A DNA stretch of 64,000 nucleotides from an uncultured Bilophila sp. Lineage in GTDB: Bacteria; Desulfobacterota; Desulfovibrionia; Desulfovibrionales; Desulfovibrionaceae. The DNA is taken from the NCBI GenBank assembly GCA_910585945.1, contig CAJUHZ010000001.1, forward strand, positions 7,230-71,229. The letters are read 5' to 3'. A model generated the notes under the pieces. The model did not search any database. It was not told where the DNA came from and worked only from the letters and a program-made list of their open reading frames with translations. Every line of letters begins with the position of its first letter. Within the stretch, counting starts at the first letter, position 1. The position numbers and the translations under genes are program-made. This document shows, one piece after another, positions 1 through 8,291 of this stretch.

Positions 1-435
1 CAAAACGCCCTTTCGGAAGCCGACGCCGTGATCGCCCGGATGCCGGAAACCGTGCGCATCGACGCGCTTGAAAACAAGTATGAGGCGAGCGTCTTCCCGC
101 ACCGGCGCATCTTCCAGGTTCTGCGCAAGGGCATGGAAGGCGACGGCCTGGCCGAACGCTTCCACACCTCGACGCTGGCGACCTGCGCCGCCTGCCACCA
201 TCACAGCCCGGCGGAAACCCTGGTCACGCCGCCCGCCTGCGCAAGCTGCCACGGCAGTCAGGCCGACAGGCAGGAAACGGACGCGAACCGGCCTTCGCTC
301 AAGGCGGCCTACCATCAGCAGTGCATGGCCTGCCATGAACGCATGAACATCACGACGCCCGCCGCCACCGACTGCACAGGCTGCCACGCGGCCCGCCCCG
401 CAACGGGCACGCAAGGCGCGAAGGAGAACATATGA
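1..435 (+). CDS. hmcA: HmcA C-terminal part (multihaem cytochrome c), 5' truncated by window edge
   Basis: The reading frame is open from base 1, so the start lies outside the window. The visible 144 residues carry four CxxCH haem-binding motifs (CAACH, CASCH, CMACH, CTGCH) plus extra histidines that could be distal ligands. The gene overlaps the next one by four bases (ATGA), and the next genes match hmcB to hmcF in order. In Desulfovibrio, HmcA is the periplasmic 16-haem cytochrome of the Hmc complex, which passes electrons between periplasmic cytochrome c3/hydrogenase and the membrane. Identity rests on the haem motifs and the operon order; the haem count of the whole protein cannot be checked here. 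Confidence 0.9.
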   Translation, partial: QNALSEADAVIARMPETVRIDALENKYEASVFPHRRIFQVLRKGMEGDGLAERFHTSTLATCAACHHHSPAETLVTPPACASCHGSQADRQETDANRPSLKAAYHQQCMACHERMNITTPAATDCTGCHAARPATGTQGAKENI

Positions 436-1550
436 ATCGGAGATCCTTTCTTGCCCTTGTCGGCGGGCTTGGCGTCGGACTCGGCGCCGCCGGAACGGGA
501 ACGGCGGAGGCGGCCGGGGGAACCTTCCCCGGTCACCCCGACACGCGCGGCGTCCTGCATGACGCGACGCTGTGCATCGGCTGCCGCCGTTGCGAGCAGG
601 CGTGCGCCGAAGTGAACGACTTGCCGGATCCGAAACCCGGTCTGGAAGATCGCGCCGTGTTCGAGACGAAACGCCGCACCTCGGCCGACGTCTTCACGGT
701 GGTCAACCGCTACGATCTGCCTGACGGCAAACAGGTCTACCGCAAGACGCAGTGCATGCACTGCGCCGAACCGGCCTGCGCCAGCGCCTGCTTCGTCAAG
801 GCGTTCACCAAGAACCCGGACGGCTCGGTGACCTACGATCCGTCGCTGTGCGTGGGCTGCCGTTACTGCATGGTTGCCTGCCCGTTCAACATCCCGGCCT
901 ACGACTACCACAACGCCCTCAACCCGACGGTGCGCAAATGCACCATGTGCCACCCGCGCCTGGAGGAAGGCAAACTGCCCGGCTGCGTCGAAGCCTGCCC
1001 CACCGGGGCGCTGATCTTCGGCAAGCGCAAGGATCTGATCCGGGTGGCCTGGGAGCGGATCAACGCGCATCCCGAACGCTACGAGAGCCACGTCTACGGC
1101 GAGCACGAAATGGGCGGCACTTCCTGGATGATCATTTCCGCCGGCCCGCAAAAGGCGCTTGACCTGGCCGACGACCTCGGCACGAAGCCCGCCGCCGACT
1201 ACACGGCCGGCGCGCTCGGCGCGGTGCCCATGGTTGTGGGCATCTGGCCGGTGCTGCTCGGCGGGGCCTACGCCATCACCAAGCGCAAGGAACAAATCGC
1301 GGCCGAAGAACAGGCCGCGGCCGTGGCCGAAGCCGTGCGGACGACGCAGGAAGCCGCCGACGCCAAGCTGAAAGCCAGCCTGGAAAAGGCGGCCAGGGAG
1401 CAGGAAAAGGCCGTCGCCTCGGAAGTGAAAAAAGCCGTGGCCGAAGCCGAGGAAGCCCTGAAGGCCAAACTCGAGGCCGAAGCGGCCGCCAAGGCTGACG
1501 ATGCCCCGGCGGACAAGGCCGACACCACGAAGACGGGAGAGGAGGCGTAA
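432..1550 (+). CDS. hmcB: HmcB, periplasmic ferredoxin-like subunit of Hmc complex
   Basis: A 372-residue iron-sulfur protein. The N-terminus has a twin-arginine signal (NRRSFLALVG), so it is probably exported folded by Tat. Four cysteine clusters follow (CIGCRRCEQAC, CMHCAEPACASAC, CVGCRYCMVACP, CTMCHPRLEEGKLPGC), as expected for a protein holding about four [4Fe-4S] clusters. Near residues 255-280 there is one hydrophobic segment, then an Ala/Glu/Lys-rich tail of about 85 residues that looks like a charged coiled coil. It is thought to relay electrons between HmcA and the membrane subunit HmcC. The ribosome site AAGGAG sits just before the ATG inside the end of hmcA, so the two are translationally coupled. 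Confidence 0.92.
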   Translation: MNRRSFLALVGGLGVGLGAAGTGTAEAAGGTFPGHPDTRGVLHDATLCIGCRRCEQACAEVNDLPDPKPGLEDRAVFETKRRTSADVFTVVNRYDLPDGKQVYRKTQCMHCAEPACASACFVKAFTKNPDGSVTYDPSLCVGCRYCMVACPFNIPAYDYHNALNPTVRKCTMCHPRLEEGKLPGCVEACPTGALIFGKRKDLIRVAWERINAHPERYESHVYGEHEMGGTSWMIISAGPQKALDLADDLGTKPAADYTAGALGAVPMVVGIWPVLLGGAYAITKRKEQIAAEEQAAAVAEAVRTTQEAADAKLKASLEKAAREQEKAVASEVKKAVAEAEEALKAKLEAEAAAKADDAPADKADTTKTGEEA

Positions 1551-1551
1551 T

Positions 1552-2841
1552 ATGGCATTCTGGAACAGCCTCTCCGCATGGCTGGAAAAAAAGGCGGAAC
1601 GCCTGGCCGCGCACCCGCGGATGCAGGGACGCCTCGGCAAGCTTGTGCTCGCCATCCCGCCGACGCCCGGCAATGCGCTGACCGCGATCCTCATCGCCAT
1701 CGGCCTGCTCATCACCATCGGGCGTTTCGGCTTCGGGATCGGCGCGGTGACCAATCTGGACGACAACAACCCCTGGGGCATCTGGATCGCCTTTGACCTG
1801 CTCTGCGGGGTGGCGCTCGCGGCCGGCGGCTATGTCACGTCCTCGGCGTGCTACCTGTTTGGACTCAAGCGCTTTCATTCGGCGGTGCGCCCGGCTATCG
1901 CCACGGCCTTTCTCGGTTATTTCTTTGTGGTTGTGGCCCTGCTGTACGATGTGGGCCAGCCCTGGCGGCTCCCCTACCCCCTGCTGGTCTCGCAGGGGAC
2001 CACGTCCCTGCTCTTTGAAGTGGGTCTGTGCGTGGGCATCTATGTGACCGTGCTGTTCATCGAGTGGCTGCCGGCCGCTCTGGAATGGCTGCTCGGCATG
2101 AAGCAGGCCCCGACAAGACTGATCCGCCTGCGGCCGTACATGTTCAGGATCCGCAAGGGCATCCTGTACGCCACCATTCCGCTCACCATTCTCGGCGTGG
2201 TGCTCTCCACCATGCACCAATCCTCGCTCGGGGCGCTGTTCCTCATTGCGCCGAGCAAGCTGCATCCGCTGTGGTACTCGTCGTTCCTGCCGGTGCTCTT
2301 CTTTGTCTCCTCCATGGCGGCGGGTCTGTCGATGGTGATTTTTGAAGGCACGCTGAGCCACAAGGCCCTGCACCACAAGATGGACGCGACGCATCTGGCG
2401 GAAGCCGAAGGCGTGACGCTCGGTTTCGGCCGGGCCGCCTCCTTCGTGCTCATGGGCTATTTCGCCATCAAGGTGCTCGACATGACCATGGACGGCGACT
2501 GGCGCTACCTCGCCACGGGCTACGGGGCGTGGTTCCTGGTCGAACTGATCGGCTTTGTGCTGCTCCCGGCCTTCCTGTACGCCATTGGCGTGCGGGAAAA
2601 GCGCATTCCGGTCATCCGCTGGGCTTCCGCCCTGACAGTGCTCGGCATCGTGATCAACCGCTTCAACATCTGCCTTGTCGGCTTCAACTGGCAACTGCCG
2701 CCGGATCAGCGCTACTTCCCGAGCATCAGCGAGGTGTTCCTGTCGATCTTCATCGTGACGCTCATCGTCACGGCCTACAGGTTCATCACGGCCAAGATGC
2801 CGGTGCTGTACGAGCACCCGGACTACAAGGACGCCCACTAA
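1552..2841 (+). CDS. hmcC: HmcC, NrfD-like polytopic membrane subunit of Hmc complex
   Basis: A 429-residue protein with about ten hydrophobic segments, matching the NrfD/PsrC family of quinone-interacting membrane proteins that partner with ferredoxin-like subunits. The chosen ATG lies one base after the hmcB stop and is preceded by GGAGAGGAGG. Earlier in-frame starts would run inside hmcB and would add an Arg-rich leader that does not fit the family. Early segments include the sequence GAVTNLDDNNPWGIWIAFD, typical of NrfD-like proteins near the first helices. It acts in the cytoplasmic membrane, moving electrons between HmcB and the quinone pool or HmcE/F. Confidence 0.92.
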   Translation: MAFWNSLSAWLEKKAERLAAHPRMQGRLGKLVLAIPPTPGNALTAILIAIGLLITIGRFGFGIGAVTNLDDNNPWGIWIAFDLLCGVALAAGGYVTSSACYLFGLKRFHSAVRPAIATAFLGYFFVVVALLYDVGQPWRLPYPLLVSQGTTSLLFEVGLCVGIYVTVLFIEWLPAALEWLLGMKQAPTRLIRLRPYMFRIRKGILYATIPLTILGVVLSTMHQSSLGALFLIAPSKLHPLWYSSFLPVLFFVSSMAAGLSMVIFEGTLSHKALHHKMDATHLAEAEGVTLGFGRAASFVLMGYFAIKVLDMTMDGDWRYLATGYGAWFLVELIGFVLLPAFLYAIGVREKRIPVIRWASALTVLGIVINRFNICLVGFNWQLPPDQRYFPSISEVFLSIFIVTLIVTAYRFITAKMPVLYEHPDYKDAH

Positions 2842-2863
2842 ACGCCGCTTACGGAGCCGCATC

Positions 2864-3007
2864 ATGGAAGAATACCATACCCTGTACGCCTTCCTCATCC
2901 ACACCAAAGGCTGGACGTACGCCCTCATGGGGGTCACGCTGGCGGGTCTCTTGTGCTTCTGGCGCTTTCTCAGCGGAAGGGACAAGAAGACCGGACGTCC
3001 CTACTGA
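2864..3007 (+). CDS. hmcD: HmcD, small membrane subunit of Hmc complex
   Basis: A 47-residue protein starting MEEYHTLYAF and ending in a basic tail (GRDKKTGRPY). One hydrophobic helix spans roughly residues 17-36 (YALMGVTLAGLLCFWRFL). It lies 22 bases after hmcC, with GGAG before the ATG. Desulfovibrio hmc operons carry a gene of this size and position, HmcD, whose exact role is not known. It is probably a structural membrane subunit. The identity is from size, membrane helix and operon position. Confidence 0.82.
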   Translation: MEEYHTLYAFLIHTKGWTYALMGVTLAGLLCFWRFLSGRDKKTGRPY

Positions 3008-3160
3008 GTTCCGGAAGCGGCGGGCGCATCGCCGTCCGCCGCTTCGCGGGGCGCGCCCCGGAACGCGTCCGCGACATTTCCACGGGATCGTCCCGCACGG
3101 CGTTGCGCCCCTGACGGCGCAACAGATCCGAACCTCATCCGGCATATTGAGGAGTCTCGC

Positions 3161-3841
3161 ATGTACGCATTTCTCACCGGCCCCATGCTCTGGCTGTCCC
3201 TGCTCATCTTCGTGATCGGGCTGGCCTGGCGGGTGGTCCGATACATCAAGGGGCTGGACTGGAAGCTTGAACGCGTGGCTTACGGTCCGGGCATGAACAT
3301 CGGCCTGAAAGGCGCTGTGACCTCGGCCCTGCAATGGCTTGTGCCTTTCGCCACGCACAGCTGGCGCAAGCAGACGTATTTCACCATCGCCTTTTTCTTC
3401 TTTCACCTCGGCCTTGTGATCGTGCCGCTCTTTCTGGCCGGGCACGCGGTCATCCTGCAGGAGCGCTTCGGCATCTCCTGGCCCACGCTGCCCATGTGCG
3501 TGGCCGACGTGTTCACCGTCGCCGGGATCATCGGCGGGGTCATGATGCTTCTGCGGCGGCTGGCCCTGCCCGAAGTGCGCTTCATCACCAATTTCTGCGA
3601 CTGGTTCGTGCTGTGCCTCTCGCTCTTCACCCTGACGGCCGGCTTCCTTGCGCGGCTCGGCGCGCCGGGCTACGAAAGCTGGCTGCTCTGGCACATCTTC
3701 GCCGCGGAACTTATTCTTATTCTGGCGCCGTTCACCAAGCTGTCGCACATCGTGCTCTACTTCATGTCGCGCGGGCAGCTCGGGATGGACTTCGCGATCA
3801 AGCGCGGCGGCGCCACACGCGGACCGGCCTTCCCCTGGTGA
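3161..3841 (+). CDS. hmcE: HmcE, NarI-like b-type cytochrome membrane subunit
   Basis: A 226-residue integral membrane protein with about five hydrophobic helices and histidines in the second and later helices that could ligate haem b, as in the NarI/DsrM family. The start is supported by TGAGGAG eight bases upstream. A 153-base GC-rich spacer with strong self-complementarity separates it from hmcD. Within the Hmc complex it would carry electrons through the membrane to or from the cytoplasmic HdrD-like subunit HmcF. It is shorter than DsrM; the upstream hmcBCD order favours Hmc over the related Dsr complex. Confidence 0.88.
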   Translation: MYAFLTGPMLWLSLLIFVIGLAWRVVRYIKGLDWKLERVAYGPGMNIGLKGAVTSALQWLVPFATHSWRKQTYFTIAFFFFHLGLVIVPLFLAGHAVILQERFGISWPTLPMCVADVFTVAGIIGGVMMLLRRLALPEVRFITNFCDWFVLCLSLFTLTAGFLARLGAPGYESWLLWHIFAAELILILAPFTKLSHIVLYFMSRGQLGMDFAIKRGGATRGPAFPW

Positions 3842-4000
3842 TCGGTTCCGTCGTGAAAGGAAAAGGGCCGGCGACGGCCCGCCAACAAACCGTTCGCCCC
3901 GGCGGCCTCACGCCGCCGCAGGCGCGACGCCAGCAGACCCGACAGGGTTTGCCGTCAAGCCGAGGAGGCCGCCCGGCCTCCTTCGCCCCGGAGGAATCCC

Positions 4001-5389
4001 ATGCCTGAAGGCATCTATTGCAATCGCCGTCCCATCACCACCGAGGAGGACCTCAAGGCCCTGCTCGCGGACAAGGGCGGACAAAAGTACTACCAGGAAA
4101 TGGAACAGCTTGAGGTGGATACGCTCGCTCTGGCGCACGCGCTGGAAACCACCTGCAAATCGCGCACGCGCACCTGGCTTGAAATCTGCGCGCACTGCGG
4201 CCTGTGCGCCGACAGTTGTTTCCTCTATCTCGCCAACAACCGCGATCCGGAACAGGTTCCCTCGTACAAGATTCAGTCCACCCTCGGGGAAATGTTGCGG
4301 CGCAACGGCAATGTGGACACGGCCTTCATGATCAAGGCCATGGAAGTGGCCTGGGCCAAATGCACCTGCTGCAACCGTTGCGGCACCTACTGCCCGCACG
4401 GCATCGACATGGGCGTGATGTTCAGCTACCTGCGCGGTCTCCTGTACGCACAGGGCTTTGTGCCGTGGGAACTCAAAATCGGCGCGGGCATGCACCGCGT
4501 CTACGGCGCGCAAATGGACGTGACCACCGAAGACTGGGTGGACACCTGCGAATGGATGGCCGAAGAAACCGAAGCCGAATGGCCGGGCCTGACCATCCCC
4601 GTGGACAAGGAAGACTGCGACGTCATGTACATCCTCAACGCCCGCGAACCCAAGCACTACCCCGAAGACGTGGCCCAGGCCGCCATTCTCTTCCATGTGG
4701 CGGGCGAAAAATGGACCGTGCCCTCAGTCGGGTGGGAAAACACCTCCCTCGCCATGTTCGCCGGGGACTGGGAAGCCTGCGCACAGAACATCAAGCGCAT
4801 CTACGGCGCGGTGGATCGTCTGCGCCCGAAAATGGTGGTGGGGACGGAATGCGGCCACGCTCACCGCGCCACCGTTGTTGAAGGCCCCTACTGGGCCGGC
4901 CGGCCCGACGGCAAACCGCCCGTGCCCTTTGTGCACTATGTGGAATGGCTGGCCAATGCCCTGCGGAGCGGCAAGCTGAAAATCGACCCGTCCAAGAAAC
5001 TGAAAATGCCCGTGACCCTGCAGGATTCCTGCAACTACATCCGCAACAACGGGCTGGCCAAGCACACCCGCTACATCATGTCCCAAATCGCGGAAGATTT
5101 CCGGGAAATGAGCTGCAACAAGGATAACAACTTCTGTTGCGGCGGCGGGGGCGGCTTCAACGGCATCGGGCGGTTCCGCGCCCAGCGCGACAAGGGGCTG
5201 TACATGAAACTCCAGCAGATCCGCGAAACCGGCGCGGAACTTGTCATTGCGCCCTGCCACAACTGCTGGGACGCCATTCGGGACATGATGGAAGTCTACC
5301 ACGCGGACATCAAGTGGTCCTTCCTCAAACCCCTGATCATCGACATGCTTGAAGTGCCGCCCCACCTGAAACCGCAGGAAGACGAATAG
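4001..5389 (+). CDS. hmcF: HmcF, HdrD-like cytoplasmic iron-sulfur subunit
   Basis: A 462-residue soluble protein. Two ferredoxin-type cysteine sets lie near residues 64-75 (CAHCGLCADSC) and 122-131 (CCNRCGTYCP). The C-terminal half has the CCG-type cysteine-rich domain of heterodisulfide reductase subunit D, with CCGGGGG and a later CHNC. The first of the two usual CCG repeats is degenerate. The ATG follows GGAGGAATCCC. HmcF is predicted to sit on the cytoplasmic face of the Hmc complex and exchange electrons with an unknown acceptor. In D. vulgaris the operon continues with rrf1/rrf2 regulators; here it ends at a terminator about 20 bases after the stop. Confidence 0.9.
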   Translation: MPEGIYCNRRPITTEEDLKALLADKGGQKYYQEMEQLEVDTLALAHALETTCKSRTRTWLEICAHCGLCADSCFLYLANNRDPEQVPSYKIQSTLGEMLRRNGNVDTAFMIKAMEVAWAKCTCCNRCGTYCPHGIDMGVMFSYLRGLLYAQGFVPWELKIGAGMHRVYGAQMDVTTEDWVDTCEWMAEETEAEWPGLTIPVDKEDCDVMYILNAREPKHYPEDVAQAAILFHVAGEKWTVPSVGWENTSLAMFAGDWEACAQNIKRIYGAVDRLRPKMVVGTECGHAHRATVVEGPYWAGRPDGKPPVPFVHYVEWLANALRSGKLKIDPSKKLKMPVTLQDSCNYIRNNGLAKHTRYIMSQIAEDFREMSCNKDNNFCCGGGGGFNGIGRFRAQRDKGLYMKLQQIRETGAELVIAPCHNCWDAIRDMMEVYHADIKWSFLKPLIIDMLEVPPHLKPQEDE

Positions 5390-5409
5390 ACAACCTGGCG
5401 TACATACAA

Positions 5410-5441
5410 GGCGGCTCCAAACGGGGCCGCCTTTCGTTTTT
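5410..5441 (+). terminator. Rho-independent terminator of the hmc operon
   Basis: Stem GGCGGC / GCCGCC with a ten-base loop, followed by TTTCGTTTTT. It lies 20 bases after the hmcF stop codon and before the unrelated MATE gene. Confidence 0.85.
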
Positions 5442-5489
5442 GCCTGTATGCGTTTTGTCGGCAGATGACCATCCGGAAGAGGAAACGAC

Positions 5490-6869
5490 ATGAAAATCAA
5501 TACGGCTGGCGGGGTGCTCTCCGGGCCGATCTTTTCCACATTCCTGCACCAGAGCATTCCCTGGTCTCTTTCCATGCTTGCATCCGGTTCGGCAGCCATT
5601 GTTGACGGCATCTTCATCGGCCGTTACGCTGGCGCACTGCCTCTGGCTTCGGTAAATATCGTCATGCCGGTATTCAGTCTGTTGTACGGCATGGGCATCA
5701 TGCTTGCTTCAGGCGGCGCGGCGGTGACGGGGGACCACATGGGCAGGGGCGACATGCGGGCGGCATCGGCCATGCTGCTCAAAACCCTGATTTCCGTAGG
5801 GCTTGCATCTCTGGCTTTCTGCCTGGCGGCCTTCATCATGCGGGAAAAACTGCTCGCCTTTTTGGGCGCTGATGAAGTCCTGCTCAAGGATTGCGCCGCC
5901 TATCTTGGCGTTCTGCTGCTGTTTTTCCCTGTTTTCCCGTTATGCATTGCTCTTTCCTATTTTGTCCGGATGGATCAGCGCCCCATGCTGGCCAGCATGG
6001 GTCTCATCCTGTGTTCCGTACTGAATGTCGCACTGGACGCATGGCTGATAGGCGCGGCGCGCCTGGGCGTGTACGGGGCGGCTCTGGCGACGGGCATATC
6101 CTATTGCGTGCCCTGCCTGCTCTACGCTTCCCATTTCTTCTCTTCGCGTTCGTCGTACATCCTGCCGGGTTCTCTGGGAAAGTGGAGCGAAATGGTCAAG
6201 GCCGCGTGGAACGGGTCCTCGGAATGCATCAATGAAACTTCAGCCGGCATCATCATCTGGCTTTTCAATCTGATTCTCATGGATCGCATGGGCGGATTGG
6301 GCGTGGCCGCATTTACGACAGTCGGGTATGTGATCATGCTGGGGGGGCTGCTCAGCTACGGTTTTGCCGATTCCCTTGTCCCAATCGTCAGCGTCAATAA
6401 CGGAGCGCGGCACTACGAACGCACGCGCCGCTTTTTGTACAGCGCGGCTGTCATGGTCTTCTGTCTGGGACTGCTGATGTTCCTGTTCCTCAGCTTTTGG
6501 CCGACGACAGTGACCCGATTCTTTCTCCCCGGAGAGCAGGGAGCGCAGACGATCGCCCTTTCGTTCTTGCGGGCCGCGCGCTGGGGCCTTTTGTTCATGG
6601 GGCTGAACATGGTTCTTGCGTCGTATTTCACCGGGCGGCTTTGGGCGGCGAAATCCTTTTTTGTCGCGTTTTGCCGCAGTCTCGCGCTCCCGCTGCTTCT
6701 GTTGTGGCTTTTACCGTCGAAGCTGGGCGAAGACGGCATTTTCTATGTTTCATCCGTGGCCGAATCCGCAACATTCCTCCTTGCGGGCGGAATCTTCCTG
6801 TTAACAATCCGCAATGACGCATCCCGAAACAGCAACCTTCGAAGAAATCCGGAAAATTCTGGAGCGTGA
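5490..6869 (+). CDS. MATE-family efflux transporter
   Basis: A 459-residue protein with about twelve hydrophobic segments in two repeated halves. The N-terminal half has the family pattern of two helices flanking VDGIFIGRYAG, PVFSLLYGMGIMLASGGAA and the GDMRAA loop. MATE proteins exchange organic cations or other small molecules for Na+ or H+ across the inner membrane; the substrate here cannot be read from sequence. The ATG has AGAGGAAACG upstream. It is transcribed separately from hmc, since a terminator lies between. A G7 run near 6341 is in frame and not obviously meaningful. Confidence 0.88.
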   Translation: MKINTAGGVLSGPIFSTFLHQSIPWSLSMLASGSAAIVDGIFIGRYAGALPLASVNIVMPVFSLLYGMGIMLASGGAAVTGDHMGRGDMRAASAMLLKTLISVGLASLAFCLAAFIMREKLLAFLGADEVLLKDCAAYLGVLLLFFPVFPLCIALSYFVRMDQRPMLASMGLILCSVLNVALDAWLIGAARLGVYGAALATGISYCVPCLLYASHFFSSRSSYILPGSLGKWSEMVKAAWNGSSECINETSAGIIIWLFNLILMDRMGGLGVAAFTTVGYVIMLGGLLSYGFADSLVPIVSVNNGARHYERTRRFLYSAAVMVFCLGLLMFLFLSFWPTTVTRFFLPGEQGAQTIALSFLRAARWGLLFMGLNMVLASYFTGRLWAAKSFFVAFCRSLALPLLLLWLLPSKLGEDGIFYVSSVAESATFLLAGGIFLLTIRNDASRNSNLRRNPENSGA

Positions 6870-7089
6870 AATCGCCGCCAGCGAAGATGTGGCAAAAATT
6901 GTGATCAAGCCCAACAAGAAAGAAGACGTGCTCACCTTCCTCAACGGCACGCTTGGCTTCCGCCGCGCCCATCCCGAATATCCATCATCGCCGGGCAGTG
7001 GCGATGTGGGGCGCATCACGCGGCTGATTGGCGGGTTGATTGATGAAAACTCTTCAGGGGTAAATAAAATATCTTTTTATTTCAAGTGA
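6814..7089 (+). CDS. Small hypothetical protein overlapping the MATE gene end
   Basis: A possible 91-residue protein beginning MTHPETATFEEIRKILERE. I do not recognise the family. It is mostly charged and helical up to about residue 45, without signal peptide or membrane segment. Its first 56 bases overlap the end of the MATE gene in another frame, which suggests translational coupling, but no good ribosome site is seen before the ATG. Amino-acid composition looks protein-like rather than random, and no competing frame is open. It could be a real cytoplasmic protein or a chance frame. Confidence 0.4.
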   Translation: MTHPETATFEEIRKILEREIAASEDVAKIVIKPNKKEDVLTFLNGTLGFRRAHPEYPSSPGSGDVGRITRLIGGLIDENSSGVNKISFYFK

Positions 7090-7396
7090 TTATCATGAAT
7101 CATGCGATTGCCCTGTCCAGATAGCTGATTCAATGCCAATCAAACGGTTCGATATGGAAAAGCGTCGGCCAGGGAGCGTGTCTTTCTGGCCGGCGTGCGG
7201 GCGAGCGGCCTTCCGGCTTGCGAATCGGCCTGTGAACGAGCCGACATGTGCAAAAGCCACCGGCAATGCCGATGGCTTTTGTTTCTGACGCCTGAAAGGA
7301 TGACCTTCCCGAAAGGCATGGTTCCGCTGTCCACAGCGGCCCTGCTCCCGCGTCGGACTGCCCGCCTGACAGAAGAAGTCGTGCGGGAAGTGACGC
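7090..7396. other. Intergenic stretch between convergent genes
   Basis: This 307-base gap separates the + strand MATE unit from the - strand TPR gene. It holds one strong terminator hairpin (7251-7281) and otherwise nothing I can assign. Confidence 0.6.
7251..7281. terminator. Bidirectional terminator hairpin
   Basis: Perfect 9-bp stem CAAAAGCCA / TGGCTTTTG enclosing a second CGGC-AAT-GCCG stem. The A/T-rich arms give a U-run in both directions, fitting convergent transcription from the MATE unit (+) and the TPR gene (-). Confidence 0.75.
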
Positions 7397-8206
7397 CTAC
7401 TGTTTCTTGCCCAGGCGGTTTTCCGCGTATTCCTTCAGCTTTTGCGCCTCGACAAAGTCCGGCCGGATCTTGAGCGCGCCGGACGCGGCCAGGACGGCCC
7501 TGTCCCAGCGTTCCCAATCCAGATACAGACGCCCCAGGTTGAAAAAGAGATTCGGATCCCGCCCCAGGTAGTTGGCCGCGCGGAGGTAGTATTTCTCCGC
7601 CGTGGGAAAGTCCCCGGTCTTGCGAAGGGCGATGCCGATGCTGTTGTAGAGGTAGACAAGTTCAGGCTTGAGCTTGAGGGCGGTTTCCAGATAGCCGATA
7701 GCGTCCTCATACGCGCGGTATTGCAGGTAGAGTTCGCCTATCTGCCCGTACAGCTCCGGTTCGTCCTTGTTTTCCTTGGCCAGGGTGGTGAATGCCGCGC
7801 GGGCCTTGTTCAAATCGCCCTGTTCAAGGCAGATCCGGCCTTCTTCAAGGAGTTTTTTTCTGCGTTCTTCCTTCAGGCGCACGGCTTCCTGCACGGCGTC
7901 CCGCATATTGGCATCCACGCTTTCCAGCAACGCCCGGACTTCATCAAGGAGTTGCCGTTCGTTGCCCGCCGTGTAGACAATATTGGCCGGATGCAGTTTT
8001 TTAACCGTGGGATCCGCCATGATGGAATAAATCGCATCTTCCAGCAGGTGAGCGAATTCATCCTTCTCGGACTTCATGAGCGGATTCTTGAGAACGATCA
8101 GCAGTGTGGAGTGCAGGGCCTGGATGGCGGGCAGGGGTTTGCCCGTCCGCAGATAGGTGCGGATCTGGGCAAGCTGCTGCCGGGCTTTTGTGAGTTCGTT
8201 GGACAT
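7397..8206 (-). CDS. TPR-repeat protein
   Basis: A 269-residue cytoplasmic protein with no signal peptide. Residues 1-110 are helical and of unknown type. From about residue 115 there are four or so tetratricopeptide repeats, visible as ELYGQIGELYLQYRAYEDAIGYLETALKLKPE and similar 34-residue units. TPR arrays mediate protein-protein contacts; no enzymatic motif is present. The ATG is preceded by AAGAGGTAAGG. The partner is unknown and the neighbour carA gives no clue. Confidence 0.82.
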   Translation of the reverse strand: MSNELTKARQQLAQIRTYLRTGKPLPAIQALHSTLLIVLKNPLMKSEKDEFAHLLEDAIYSIMADPTVKKLHPANIVYTAGNERQLLDEVRALLESVDANMRDAVQEAVRLKEERRKKLLEEGRICLEQGDLNKARAAFTTLAKENKDEPELYGQIGELYLQYRAYEDAIGYLETALKLKPELVYLYNSIGIALRKTGDFPTAEKYYLRAANYLGRDPNLFFNLGRLYLDWERWDRAVLAASGALKIRPDFVEAQKLKEYAENRLGKKQ

Positions 8207-8291
8207 GCCTTACCTCTTTTGCGAGAGACGTAGCGTCTGCCTGAAAAAACGGACGCTTCTCGCGGATCAGGACCTGTTTTGCAATCAGATC

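Noticed and set aside
1..5389. Reading the first operon as dsrMKJOP
   Set aside because: The order (multihaem cytochrome, ferredoxin, NrfD-like, 47-residue protein, NarI-like, HdrD-like) is that of hmcABCDEF. The dsr order begins with dsrM and dsrK and lacks the small hmcD.
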